Below are positions 42,768-51,882 of a stretch of DNA of 64,000 bases, piece after piece. Made by a program: the position numbers and the translations under genes. The notes beneath the pieces were generated by a model, which was given only the letters and a program-made list of their open reading frames with translations, made no database searches and was not told the origin of the DNA. How positions within the stretch are numbered: position 1 is the first letter of the stretch; every line of letters begins with the position of its first letter. The DNA lies in the NCBI GenBank assembly GCA_025146135.1, contig CP102255.1, positions 2,108,001-2,172,000 on the forward strand, in the 5' to 3' direction. The stretch comes from Anaerotruncus colihominis. Lineage in GTDB: Bacteria; Bacillota; Clostridia; Oscillospirales; Ruminococcaceae.

Positions 42768-44273
42768 ATGGAGGAAAGATGCGCATCGCACGACCGTCCG
42801 TTCGTGCTGGAGGAAACGACCATCGCCGCCATCCACGAGGCAATGCTCGACGGCAGGCTCTCCTGCCGCCGGCTGGTCGAAGGCTATCTTGCCCGCATTG
42901 AAGCGTATGACAAAAAGGGACCGAACCTCAATGCGATCATCCTTGTAAACCCACACGCGCTCGAGGAGGCAGACCGGCTCGACGCGCGTATGGAGCAGGA
43001 CGGCCTGACCGGTCCCCTGCACGGGATCCCCATCCTTTTGAAGGACAACGTTGAAACTTATGATATGCCGACGACCGCCGGTTCCCTCTCGCTTGAAAAT
43101 TTCGAGACGCATAAGGACGCCTGGATTGTCAAAAAAATGCGCGAGGCGGGCGCGGTCATCCTCGCCAAAACGAATTTACATGAATTCGCGGTCTGGGGCG
43201 AGACAGTCAGCTCGATCCTCGGCCAGACATACAACCCCTACGACCACACCCGCACCCCCGGCGGCTCGTCGGGCGGGACGGGGGCCGGTCTGGCCGCCAA
43301 CTTCGGCGTCGCCGGAATCGGGACGGACACAATCAACTCGATCCGTTCGCCGTCGTCGGCCAATTCCCTCGTCGGCATCCGTCCAACAATCGGGCTTGTC
43401 AGCCGCGACGGCATCGTCCCCTATTCGCTTACACAGGATACGGCCGGCCCGCTCGCGCGCACCGTCGCCGACGCCGCGCGCGTGCTCGACGTGATCGCCG
43501 GCTGCGACCCCAAGGACCCAGTCACGGAAAGTTGCATCGGGCGCGTTCCGCCAAGCTATCTCGACTCGCTCAACGACGACGGCCTGCGCGGCAGGCGCAT
43601 CGGGGTGCTGCGCAGCTTCTTCGGCACGAAGGACATCCACCGCGATGTAAACGCCGCGATGGAGCACTGCCTTGACATCATGCGCGAAAACGGCGCCGAG
43701 GTCGTCGATATCGAGGAGACAATCGATTCCGGTTATCTTGTCAAAAATGTAAGCGTACATATCCATGATCTGAAAACGCATCTCGGCCAATACCTTGCGG
43801 CCTTCGGCGACGCCGCGCCCGTCCATTCGCTCGCCGATGTGCTCGCCAGTGGGAAATACCATCCGGGCCTCAAAAGCAACCTGGACGAAGCAATGGGCTA
43901 CGACGTGGGTACGCCCGTATACAACGAACGCCTGCGCCAGCGCGCCGAGCTGCAAAAGCAGATCCTTGCGATCATGGACAAATACCAGGTTGACGCGATT
44001 GTTTACCCGCATCAAAAGCAGCTTGTCTGCAAGGTCGGCAAAAGCCAGGAGGAGCGCAACGGCGTCATCGGTTCGGTGTCCGGTTATCCGGCCATTGTCG
44101 TCCCCGCCGGCTTTTCCGAGCCGTCCGACGACGCGCCCATCGGCGTTCCGATCGGCATGGAGATGCTCGGCCGCCCGTTTACGGAGCCGGCGCTCATCGA
44201 AATCGCCTACGGCTTTGAGCAGCACAGTCATCTGCGCCGTCCGCCGGTTTCCACACCCGCGCTCAACAGATAA
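42768..44273 (+). CDS. Amidase-signature family amidohydrolase
   Basis: A 501-residue enzyme with the Ser-cisSer-Lys triad: Lys92 in ILLKDN, cis-Ser167 in GGSSGGTG and nucleophile Ser191 in GTDTINSIRSPSS. Spacings (75 and 24) equal those of fatty-acid amide hydrolase. The oxyanion strand reads TINS instead of the usual TGGS, a rare variant. Malonamidase E2 and oxamate-type amidohydrolases belong to this family. ATG 42768 is 6 bases after the CoA-transferase stop behind AAAGGAG. It likely frees ammonia from an amide acid whose product goes to the CoA-transferase. Confidence 0.87.
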   Translation: MEERCASHDRPFVLEETTIAAIHEAMLDGRLSCRRLVEGYLARIEAYDKKGPNLNAIILVNPHALEEADRLDARMEQDGLTGPLHGIPILLKDNVETYDMPTTAGSLSLENFETHKDAWIVKKMREAGAVILAKTNLHEFAVWGETVSSILGQTYNPYDHTRTPGGSSGGTGAGLAANFGVAGIGTDTINSIRSPSSANSLVGIRPTIGLVSRDGIVPYSLTQDTAGPLARTVADAARVLDVIAGCDPKDPVTESCIGRVPPSYLDSLNDDGLRGRRIGVLRSFFGTKDIHRDVNAAMEHCLDIMRENGAEVVDIEETIDSGYLVKNVSVHIHDLKTHLGQYLAAFGDAAPVHSLADVLASGKYHPGLKSNLDEAMGYDVGTPVYNERLRQRAELQKQILAIMDKYQVDAIVYPHQKQLVCKVGKSQEERNGVIGSVSGYPAIVVPAGFSEPSDDAPIGVPIGMEMLGRPFTEPALIEIAYGFEQHSHLRRPPVSTPALNR

Positions 44274-44293
44274 ACCGTTTGGAGGGATTACAT

Positions 44294-45814
44294 ATGAACA
44301 AAATAGAGGACCTTGTCGCCCGAAAAACAGCCATTTACCAAGGCAACGCCAAGGCGATTGAAAAGCAGCATTCCAGTGGCAAGCTGACGGCGCGCGAGCG
44401 CCTGGGCCTGCTGTTCGATCCCGGCACCTTTGTCGAAATGGATACCTTTGTCACCCACCGCTGCACCTATTTCGACATGCCTTCAAAGCATTCCCCGACC
44501 GACGGCGTCGTCTGCGGCTACGGCAAGGTTGACGGGCGCATCGTATTTTCGTATGCGCAGGACTTCACGATCATGGGCGGTTCGCTCGGCGAGATGCAGG
44601 CGAACAAGATCTGTCATGTGCTCGAATCAGCCGCAAAGGTCGGCGCGCCTGTCGTCGGCATGAACGACTCCGGCGGCGCGCGTATCCAGGAGGGCATCGA
44701 CGGCCTGTCCGGTTACGGCAAAATCTTCTTCCGCAACACGGCGGCTTCCGGCGTCATCCCGCAGATCACGGCCATCATGGGTCCGTGCGCCGGCGGCGCG
44801 GTCTACTCCCCCGCCCTGACCGATTTTGTGTTCATGGTTGATCAGACGAGCAAAATGTTCATCACCGGCCCGGATGTCATCAAGACCGTCACCGGGGAGG
44901 TTGTCACCGGGGAGGCGCTCGGCGGCGCGACCACGCACAACAAGACGAGCGGCGTCGCGCACTTCATGGCCAGGAGCGACCAGGAATGTATCCAACAGAT
45001 CAAGCGCCTGCTTTCGTTTTTGCCCTCCAACTGGAAGGAGCAGCCGCCCGAGGTCGACCTCGGCGACAATCCGTACCGCCTCGTGCCCGAGCTTGCCTCC
45101 ATCCTGCCGGACAACGCGAACCGCGCTTACAATATGTACGATGTGATCCGCGGCATTGTCGACGGCGGCGACTACCTTGACAGCCAACCACTTTTTGCGA
45201 CGAATATGATCACCTGCTTCGCGCGCATCAACAAGCGCGCCGTCGGCATCATCGCCAATCAGCCGCGCGTCGGTGCAGGCTGTCTCGACATCAACGCGTC
45301 CGACAAGGCGGCGCGTTTCATCCGCTTCTGCGACGCGTTCGGTCTGCCGGTCATCACGCTCGTCGACGTGCCCGGATTTTTGCCCGGCACGCACCAGGAA
45401 TACGGCGGCATCATCCGCCATGGCGCGAAAATGCTCTACGCGTACAGCGAAGCCACTGTGCCGAAAATTACGCTGATCCTGCGCAAGGCGTATGGCGGCG
45501 CTTATCTGGCGATGTGCTGCCGCGAGCTTGGAGCGGACGTCTCGTTCGCATGGCCCGACGCCGAAATTGCCGTCATGGGCCCCGAGGGAGCCGCCAATAT
45601 CATCTTCCGCAAGGAAACGCCTGAGCAACGCGCGCAATCGATCGCACAATATAAGGCCGAATTTGCGACGCCCTATAAAGCGGCCGAGCACGCATTTGTT
45701 GACGACGTGATTCATCCCGCTGAATCAAGGCAGAAAATCGTCGCCGCGCTTGAAATGCTGCGCACGAAGGAACAATCCATTCCGAAAAAACGTCACGGAA
45801 ACATTCCGCTCTAA
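44294..45814 (+). CDS. Biotin-dependent acyl-CoA carboxyltransferase subunit (PccB/MmdA type)
   Basis: A 506-residue carboxyltransferase with the two crotonase-like halves: GGARIQEGIDGLSGYG and IMGPCAGGAVYSPALTDF in the first, DVPGFLPGTHQEYGGIIRHG and RKAYGGAYLAMCCRELGAD in the second. These give the oxyanion holes of acyl-CoA carboxylase beta or decarboxylase alpha subunits. No biotin carrier, biotin carboxylase or membrane pump subunit is encoded nearby, so partners must be supplied from elsewhere. ATG 44294 follows GGAGGG. Next to a CoA-transferase it could decarboxylate malonyl-CoA or methylmalonyl-CoA. Confidence 0.87.
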   Translation: MNKIEDLVARKTAIYQGNAKAIEKQHSSGKLTARERLGLLFDPGTFVEMDTFVTHRCTYFDMPSKHSPTDGVVCGYGKVDGRIVFSYAQDFTIMGGSLGEMQANKICHVLESAAKVGAPVVGMNDSGGARIQEGIDGLSGYGKIFFRNTAASGVIPQITAIMGPCAGGAVYSPALTDFVFMVDQTSKMFITGPDVIKTVTGEVVTGEALGGATTHNKTSGVAHFMARSDQECIQQIKRLLSFLPSNWKEQPPEVDLGDNPYRLVPELASILPDNANRAYNMYDVIRGIVDGGDYLDSQPLFATNMITCFARINKRAVGIIANQPRVGAGCLDINASDKAARFIRFCDAFGLPVITLVDVPGFLPGTHQEYGGIIRHGAKMLYAYSEATVPKITLILRKAYGGAYLAMCCRELGADVSFAWPDAEIAVMGPEGAANIIFRKETPEQRAQSIAQYKAEFATPYKAAEHAFVDDVIHPAESRQKIVAALEMLRTKEQSIPKKRHGNIPL

Positions 45815-45819
45815 CAGAT

Positions 45820-45858
45820 GCTTTGCCGCCCGCCGCAGAACCGGGCGGGCGGCAAAGC
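45820..45858 (+). terminator. Hairpin after the carboxyltransferase gene
   Basis: A perfect 15-bp G+C-rich stem (45820-45834 with 45844-45858) and a 9-base loop. No T-run follows, so it may be an RNA 3' end stabiliser or factor-dependent terminator. Confidence 0.6.
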
Positions 45859-46046
45859 AAATGTATGTGTAATATACATATATAATTTTTTGATTTCACG
45901 GCACCGATTGTTTGATTTATTGTGAAAATCGTATTATTGGTCTATTTTTTACACGATTTATTTAATATTTTTATGCAAAACACTCATGACAAAGTAAATC
46001 AAAACAAAGTGAAAAATTTTATATTATGTATTTTACACAACTCCTA

Positions 46047-46074
46047 TTGATTTCCTGATTATTTGTAGTATGAT
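46047..46074 (+). promoter_or_regulatory. Promoter of the pucR-all operon
   Basis: TTGATT at 46047-46052 and TATGAT at 46069-46074, spacer 16, about 80 bases before pucR. Confidence 0.55.
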
Positions 46075-46154
46075 GGAATCAATGACAGGGCCAGACAGCT
46101 TCCAGGCGAATCGGAATTGTGGCGTACAGCGCCATCCGTCAGGGAGGTTTCTAA

Positions 46155-47831
46155 ATGGAAAAAACATATGGCATTTCTGTCAGATCGGTGCTCGACATGG
46201 AAGTGCTCAAGGGCGCCAAGCTGTTTGCCGGGCGCGGCGGCCTGGACCGGATTGTTACATCGATGAATGTCATGGTGGAAACGCCGGATATCGTCAAATG
46301 GGTTTCGCCGGGCGATCTGCTTGTCACCACCGCTTATTCGATACGGGATGATGTCAAGCGGCTGGCCAGCCTCGTTCCTGTGCTGAACGCGCATGGTGTT
46401 GTGGGGCTTGGCATCAAGCCGAAGGAGTTTATTCCCGAAATGCCGCGCGAGGTTATCGAAGCGGCAAACGCGCTCTCATTCCCGATCTTTGAGATACCGG
46501 CAGAATTATCATTTTCTAAAATTATTACGCCCGTGCTCACTACGATCCTGAACAATCAGGCGCAGGTGCTCATGGACATTTATGACCTGCAAAAATCGCT
46601 GACCGCCACCATGTTAAGCGGCGGCAATTTGCAGGCCATCACGCAAACGCTGCATAACCGCTATGGCAACAGCGTCGCGATCTACAATGAATTTTTCTCC
46701 TCCTATGTTATCTCTGCCGCCTTCAGCCGCCGGGACGCGATTTACCGCCAGATGGAAAACTGCGTGCGCGGCAGCGGCATGAACGATCTCGCGGCTGATT
46801 TTTCAAACACATTGAGCCGCCGCGAACGGTGTATGGTCGACGGAAAGGAATGCACGAAGATTACCGTTCCAATTTACAGCGATAAAAAGCTGTATGGATA
46901 CATCTTCATGTGGGAGGATAACCGGGAAATCACCAGCGTCGATCTTGCTGTCATCGAGGCTTCCACCTCCCTGATCGCGCTCGACATGATTAAAAAAATC
47001 TCCATCTTTGAAATGGAGAACAACCACAAGGTCAGCTTTCTCGACGATCTGCTCGTTAACGACGATCTGTCCCAGCGCCGGGCGCTCGCAAATGCGGAAT
47101 ATTTTGATTTTGATATCGAGGCGGTTCATCAGGTCGCGGTTGTCCAGGTCTGCAACACGAACAACTCCCTTTCGCTCTCCAACGGCGCGCTCTACAAGAT
47201 GAACAACAGCATTGTGCGCGTGCTGCGCCGCCTTTCCAGGAACGCAGCCTGCAAGCTTTTGTTCGTCAACAAGTGCGACAATATCGTCCTTGTATTTGAA
47301 AATAAGCTGCGTTCCACCGACCTCTGTAAGCAGGAGGTTACACAGTTTATGGAGACGTTGTGCGGTGTCCTGCGCGGTGACAGTCTTCTGGAGTTCATCT
47401 GCATCGGCGTGGGCCGCGCCTATCGAGAAGCGGCCGATCTCTGGAAAAGCCTCGCCGAAGCAAAGCGCGCCGCTTCATGCGGCCCCATCGACCGTGAACA
47501 TGCGCTCTGTTATGAAGATTTGGGCGTTTATCGTTTTTTATCGTATGAGAATCTTCAGCCGGAGCTTCTGTCCTTTTATACAGAAACGCTCAAGGTGCTC
47601 GTGGATTATGACCGCGAGCATGACTCCGAGCTGGTCCACACGCTGTCGCTTTACTTTAAATGCAACGGCAACCTCAAGCGTCTCGCGGAGGAGCTTGGCG
47701 TCCATTACAACACTGTGGCTTACCGCATCCAGCGCATCAAGGAACTGGCGGGCGTCAGCTTTGACAATTCCGATCAGCTTTTAAATCTGCAAATCGCCTT
47801 AAAGATCCATGGGATACATAAAACAAGATAA
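46155..47831 (+). CDS. PucR-family purine/ureide catabolism regulator
   Basis: A 558-residue regulator: N-terminal PucR domain (about 8-125, with SVLDMEVLKGAKLFAG and WVSPGDLLVTTAY), a middle GGDEF-like sensing region, and a C-terminal PucR-type helix-turn-helix (about 495-552, NLKRLAEELGVHYNTVAYRI). PucR proteins control purine and allantoin breakdown in Bacillus. ATG 46155 follows GGGAGG. It overlaps the allH-like gene by 23 bases and so is part of the same operon. Confidence 0.9.
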   Translation: MEKTYGISVRSVLDMEVLKGAKLFAGRGGLDRIVTSMNVMVETPDIVKWVSPGDLLVTTAYSIRDDVKRLASLVPVLNAHGVVGLGIKPKEFIPEMPREVIEAANALSFPIFEIPAELSFSKIITPVLTTILNNQAQVLMDIYDLQKSLTATMLSGGNLQAITQTLHNRYGNSVAIYNEFFSSYVISAAFSRRDAIYRQMENCVRGSGMNDLAADFSNTLSRRERCMVDGKECTKITVPIYSDKKLYGYIFMWEDNREITSVDLAVIEASTSLIALDMIKKISIFEMENNHKVSFLDDLLVNDDLSQRRALANAEYFDFDIEAVHQVAVVQVCNTNNSLSLSNGALYKMNNSIVRVLRRLSRNAACKLLFVNKCDNIVLVFENKLRSTDLCKQEVTQFMETLCGVLRGDSLLEFICIGVGRAYREAADLWKSLAEAKRAASCGPIDREHALCYEDLGVYRFLSYENLQPELLSFYTETLKVLVDYDREHDSELVHTLSLYFKCNGNLKRLAEELGVHYNTVAYRIQRIKELAGVSFDNSDQLLNLQIALKIHGIHKTR

Positions 47832-48732
47832 TTTTCTGCGCGCGGCGGAGCTGTGCAGCCATCTGCGGCAGACGCTTGACAAGGGTTTCCTTTCCGGTCG
47901 CGTGCTCTCCGTATTCGATCACGCCGTAAATCTTCAAACACCGGCTGGGCTTGTGTCCCTGCTCACCGCGGACCGGGCGCTCTACCCCGATTCCATCCGG
48001 CTGCTCGAACACGGGCCGTTTAGCGCCTGCGGGCTTCGGCCCGGTATCCGGGTTGAACTGGATGCCAAATGTTGTTTTTTCCCGGAAATTGATTTGACGA
48101 TTGATTTGCAGGATACTTTGGTGAAAGACCTCTCAATTTTCCACGTACCCGGCCTGATTGTGCCGGACGGATTGTATAAACGTCTCTCCCATATCGTCGA
48201 AGCGGCCGCGCGGCGCGGTACAGCCGAAGGCTTGGCCCCGCTCCTTTTTTCCGTGGGGCGCCGCCCCGACCGGGATCGTTTCCCGCCCAACTGCTATACA
48301 AGCTTCCTTTGGCCCCGGTTTGAAACGCTGTTCACAGCGATCCGGTCCGGCGATTTGGAGGCGGTGGCCGCCGCGGCCGCGCAGATGGCCGGTTGCGGCC
48401 CGGGCCTGACGCCGTCGTCCGACGATTTCCTGACCGGGTTCATGGCCGCGCTTCTCACGCGGTCGGCTGCGGATCACCACACACAGCCGGTTCTGGCGTT
48501 AACAAGACGAATGGCGGATGCGGCTTGTCCCAAAACAAACGCCATTAGCGGCGGGTTTCTTGCGCAGAGCGCCCAAGGGCTTTTCTCTGAAGATGTAATT
48601 TCCACCATGACCGCCCTCTTTTCAGAAGGCGATCCGCAGGCCCTGTCCGACGCGGCTTATAAAGTCGCCTGTTTTGGTGAAACCTCCGGAACGGATATTC
48701 TAACCGGTATCTATTTCGGCGCAAAAATATAA
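47809..48732 (+). CDS. allH: AllH-like subunit of oxamate carbamoyltransferase (DUF2877)
   Basis: A 307-residue DUF2877 protein. GCGPGLTPSSDDFLTGFMAA is the hallmark motif. FGETSGTDILTGI closes the protein. E. coli AllH (YlbF) is one of three proteins (AllFGH) shown to form oxamic transcarbamylase. It starts inside the end of pucR. Confidence 0.85.
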   Translation: MGYIKQDNFLRAAELCSHLRQTLDKGFLSGRVLSVFDHAVNLQTPAGLVSLLTADRALYPDSIRLLEHGPFSACGLRPGIRVELDAKCCFFPEIDLTIDLQDTLVKDLSIFHVPGLIVPDGLYKRLSHIVEAAARRGTAEGLAPLLFSVGRRPDRDRFPPNCYTSFLWPRFETLFTAIRSGDLEAVAAAAAQMAGCGPGLTPSSDDFLTGFMAALLTRSAADHHTQPVLALTRRMADAACPKTNAISGGFLAQSAQGLFSEDVISTMTALFSEGDPQALSDAAYKVACFGETSGTDILTGIYFGAKI

Positions 48733-48752
48733 TACAATTGGAGGAATCGTCA

Positions 48753-50306
48753 TTGGTCAAGCTGGATATTAAGCCGAATACCTATTACGACTCGGTTACG
48801 CTCATGATCATCTCCAAGGATCTCAAAAAGCTCGATGGTGTTGAAGAAGCACTCGTCGGCATGGGTACCGATCTGAACCGTGAGCTGGCGCACAACCTGG
48901 GCATCAATTCGCCCGAATTTGAGACGGTCACACCCAACGACTTCTTTGTTGCAGTTAAGTGCGACAGCGACGAAGTTATGGCCGCCGCGCTCGCCAAGGT
49001 CGAGGAAATGCTCAACAAGAAAAAAGAAAACAGCGCCATGAACTACTATCCGCCGACGCTGTCCTCCGCTCTCAAGATGGATGACCAGCTCAATATGGCC
49101 GTCATCTCCGTTCCCGGCAAATATGCAGCCGAGGTTGCGCAGAGCTGCCTTGACAAGGACATCAATGTGATGCTGTTCAGCGACAATGTCACGATTGACG
49201 AGGAAAAACGCCTCAAGGAGTGCGCCGCCTCCAAAGGGCTTCTGATGATGGGACCCGACTGCGGCACCGCGATTATCAACAACGTCCCGCTGGCGTTTGC
49301 CAACGTGGTCAAACCAGGCGATATCGGCATCGTCGGCGCTTCAGGAACCGGTACGCAGGAGGTTTCCTCTCTGATCGACCAGTTCGGCGGCGGCTGCTCC
49401 CAGGTTCTCGGCACCGGCGGGCGCGATCTCAAGCTCGAAATCGGCGGCATTATGATGACGCTCGGACTCGACGCGCTGATCAACGACCCCATGACCAAGG
49501 TCATCACGCTGATTTCCAAGCCGCCGGCAGAGGAAATCGCGGATAAAATCCTCAAGCAGGCTGCCGGCGCGGGCAAACCTGTTGTTGTCTGTTTCATCGG
49601 CGGCGATCCCGCACAGGTTGAAAAGTACGGCCTGACAGCCGCCTGCTCTCTTGAGGACGCGGCCCGCAAGGCTGTGGCGTTTTCAAAAGGTGAAAAGCCG
49701 GTTGATTTCACCGGGTTCACCGCGCCGGAAGCTGAGATCGATAAATTGGCGGCCGATGAAGCTGCAAAATTTGCTTCTACACAGAAGTATATCCGCGGAC
49801 TGTACACAGGCGGAACGCTGTGCGACGAATCGATGAAGCTGCTTACCAAGGATCTGGGCGGCATCCATTCGAATATCCCGTTGTCGCCGGAGTTTAAGCT
49901 TGCCGACGTCAACAAGAGCGTCGAGAACACCTGTCTTGATTATGGCGACGACGACTTCACGCGCGGGCGCCCGCATCCGATGATCGATCCGTCCCTGCGC
50001 GCCGAGCGTGTCGTGGCCGAAAGCCTCGATCCGTCGACGGCCGTTATCCTTGCAGACTGCGTGATCGGCTACGGCTCCCACCCCAACCCGGCCGAGGATC
50101 TCTGCGACGCGATCAAAAAGGCAAAGGCCAACGCCGAGAAGGACGGCCGCTACATCAGCGCCGTTGTAGCTGTCTGCGGAACTGAAGGCGACCCGCAATG
50201 CCTGTCCAAGACGCAGCAGCAGCTTCGCGAAGCAGGTGCGATTGTCATGCCGTCCAATGCGCAGGCCGCACGCTTCTCCGAGAAGATTCTCGCCAACATC
50301 AAGTAG
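48753..50306 (+). CDS. allF: AllF/FdrA-like subunit of oxamate carbamoyltransferase
   Basis: A 517-residue FdrA-family protein with a succinyl-CoA synthetase-like fold. IGIVGASGTGTQEVSSLID and VLGTGGRDLKLEIGG are the nucleotide/CoA-like loops. LMMGPDCGTAI lies ahead of them. The SCS phospho-His segment is not seen. TTG 48753 lies 8 bases after GGAGG; an upstream in-frame TTG is itself part of that site. In E. coli the AllF, AllG and AllH proteins together convert oxalurate plus phosphate to oxamate and carbamoyl phosphate. The substrate here may differ. Confidence 0.87.
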   Translation: MVKLDIKPNTYYDSVTLMIISKDLKKLDGVEEALVGMGTDLNRELAHNLGINSPEFETVTPNDFFVAVKCDSDEVMAAALAKVEEMLNKKKENSAMNYYPPTLSSALKMDDQLNMAVISVPGKYAAEVAQSCLDKDINVMLFSDNVTIDEEKRLKECAASKGLLMMGPDCGTAIINNVPLAFANVVKPGDIGIVGASGTGTQEVSSLIDQFGGGCSQVLGTGGRDLKLEIGGIMMTLGLDALINDPMTKVITLISKPPAEEIADKILKQAAGAGKPVVVCFIGGDPAQVEKYGLTAACSLEDAARKAVAFSKGEKPVDFTGFTAPEAEIDKLAADEAAKFASTQKYIRGLYTGGTLCDESMKLLTKDLGGIHSNIPLSPEFKLADVNKSVENTCLDYGDDDFTRGRPHPMIDPSLRAERVVAESLDPSTAVILADCVIGYGSHPNPAEDLCDAIKKAKANAEKDGRYISAVVAVCGTEGDPQCLSKTQQQLREAGAIVMPSNAQAARFSEKILANIK

Positions 50307-50318
50307 GAGGTGGATACA

Positions 50319-50489
50319 ATGAGCAAAGTCAACGATCTGTTCCAGAAGAAGCTGCACATTGTTAATTTTGGCATCGAGTCGTTCTACGAGGATCTCAAGA
50401 GCCAGAAGCAGGAAGCCATCCACGTCGACTGGAAACCTGTCGCGGGCGGAAACAAGAAGATGGCGTCGCTGCTCGGTATGCTCAAGTAA
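50319..50489 (+). CDS. 56-residue FdrA-associated domain protein
   Basis: A small protein (MSKVNDLFQKKLHIVNFGIE...). It starts at ATG 50319 with GGAGG 8 bases ahead, 12 bases after allF. The segment NFGIESFYEDLKSQ followed by HVDWKPVAGGNKKM resembles a short domain that I recall being fused to longer FdrA/DUF1116 proteins. Here it is a separate polypeptide, likely a fourth subunit of the carbamoyltransferase. It is too short for motif-based proof. Confidence 0.65.
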   Translation: MSKVNDLFQKKLHIVNFGIESFYEDLKSQKQEAIHVDWKPVAGGNKKMASLLGMLK

Positions 50490-50547
50490 TTTGGGAATCA
50501 GAAACGCTTCATAACATACATTCAAACATGAACGGGAGGAATTTACA

Positions 50548-51804
50548 ATGACGCTTGGCGAAAAGATCAATCAGGCTAACGCTGAAGCTCTTAAACGCAT
50601 CCTCGGCGCACAGCCGACGCTTGTCGGTATGGGAACCGCCGGCGAGGACATCCCCGGTATGACCAAGAAAACCATCCTGCATGCCGGTCCGCCGGTCACA
50701 TGGGACAAAATGTGCGGCCCGGTGCGCGGCGCGATCATCGGCGGCCTGATTTACGAAGGGCTTGCCTCCAATAAAGAGGAGGCCGAAAAGCTGGCGGCTT
50801 CCGGGGAGATCACCTTCGATTCCTGCCATCATCATAACGCAGTCGGCCCGATGGCCGGTATCGTTACATATTCCATGCCGGTTTGGAAGGTTGTCAATAA
50901 AACATACGGCAACTATGCCTACTGCACCTTCAACGAGGGGCTTGGCAAGGTTCTTCGCTTCGGCGCGTTCGGCGACGAGGTCATTACCCGCCTGAAATGG
51001 CTCCAGAACACACTGTATCCAATCATTAAAGAGGCCTTGGAGATTCACGGTGAGATCAATCTCAAAACAATGATCGCACAGGTGCTTCAGATGGGTGATG
51101 AAGGCCACAACCGCAATAAAGCCGGTACGTCGTTGCTCATCCGCGAGATTGCCCCGGCGATTGTCGCGACACATTTCTCGCAGGAGGAGAAAATCGAGGC
51201 GCTTAAATTCCTCAACAGCAATGACCACACCTTCCTGAACCTGACAATGCCCGCCTGTAAGTCCACAATGGATCCGGTCGGCAATATTCCGTACAGCACC
51301 ATCGTCTACACGATGGCCCGCAACGGCACAGAGTTCGGTATCCGCGTCTCCGGCCTTGGCAACCGTTGGTTCACTGCCCCGGCGGAGATCATCGACGGAC
51401 TTTACTTCCCTGGCTTCACCTCAGCGGACGCCAACCCGGATGTCGGCGATAGCTGCATCACAGAAACCACCGGCATCGGCGGCTTCTGCATGGCGGCAGC
51501 CCCCGCGATCGTCCAGTTCGTCGGCGGCACCGTGGCCGATTCCATCAAATATTCCACCCAGATGTACGAGATTACCGAGGGTGAGGGCAACACCTATCAG
51601 ATCCCGGCGCTCAACTTCCGCGGCAGCGCCACCGGCATCGACATCCGCAAGGTTATTGAAACCGGCATCCGCCCGATCATCAACACCGGCATCGCCGCCA
51701 AAGAAATGGGCGTCGGTCAGGTCGGCGCCGGCCTTGTCAGCCCGCCGATGAAGTGCTTTGAGGACGCGCTGGAAGCTTGCGCCGCCTGGGCACAGGAAGC
51801 CTGA
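50548..51804 (+). CDS. allG: AllG-like subunit of oxamate carbamoyltransferase (DUF1116)
   Basis: A 418-residue DUF1116 protein like E. coli YlbE/AllG. FDSCHHHNAVGPMAGIV is the conserved His-rich motif near residue 95. EAGHNRNKAGT-like (GDEGHNRNKAGTSLL) and NGTEFGIRVSGLG follow. ATG 50548 follows GGGAGGAA. It completes the AllFGH set. Confidence 0.87.
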   Translation: MTLGEKINQANAEALKRILGAQPTLVGMGTAGEDIPGMTKKTILHAGPPVTWDKMCGPVRGAIIGGLIYEGLASNKEEAEKLAASGEITFDSCHHHNAVGPMAGIVTYSMPVWKVVNKTYGNYAYCTFNEGLGKVLRFGAFGDEVITRLKWLQNTLYPIIKEALEIHGEINLKTMIAQVLQMGDEGHNRNKAGTSLLIREIAPAIVATHFSQEEKIEALKFLNSNDHTFLNLTMPACKSTMDPVGNIPYSTIVYTMARNGTEFGIRVSGLGNRWFTAPAEIIDGLYFPGFTSADANPDVGDSCITETTGIGGFCMAAAPAIVQFVGGTVADSIKYSTQMYEITEGEGNTYQIPALNFRGSATGIDIRKVIETGIRPIINTGIAAKEMGVGQVGAGLVSPPMKCFEDALEACAAWAQEA

Positions 51805-51882
51805 TTTTCTCCTCGCCGCTTAGAGCGGCACAGCAATCTGTCGGACCGTATTTTATATACATAATTTGAAGGAGGCATTCTC

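Larger units (their letters stand above)
45815..46154. other. Intergenic region before pucR
   Basis: About 340 A+T-rich bases. It holds the hairpin at 45820-45858, the promoter at 46047-46074, and two TTTTACAC repeats (near 45946 and 46031). An inverted pair AAATCGT/ACGATTT lies about 45924-45960. These may be PucR-type operators. Confidence 0.5.
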
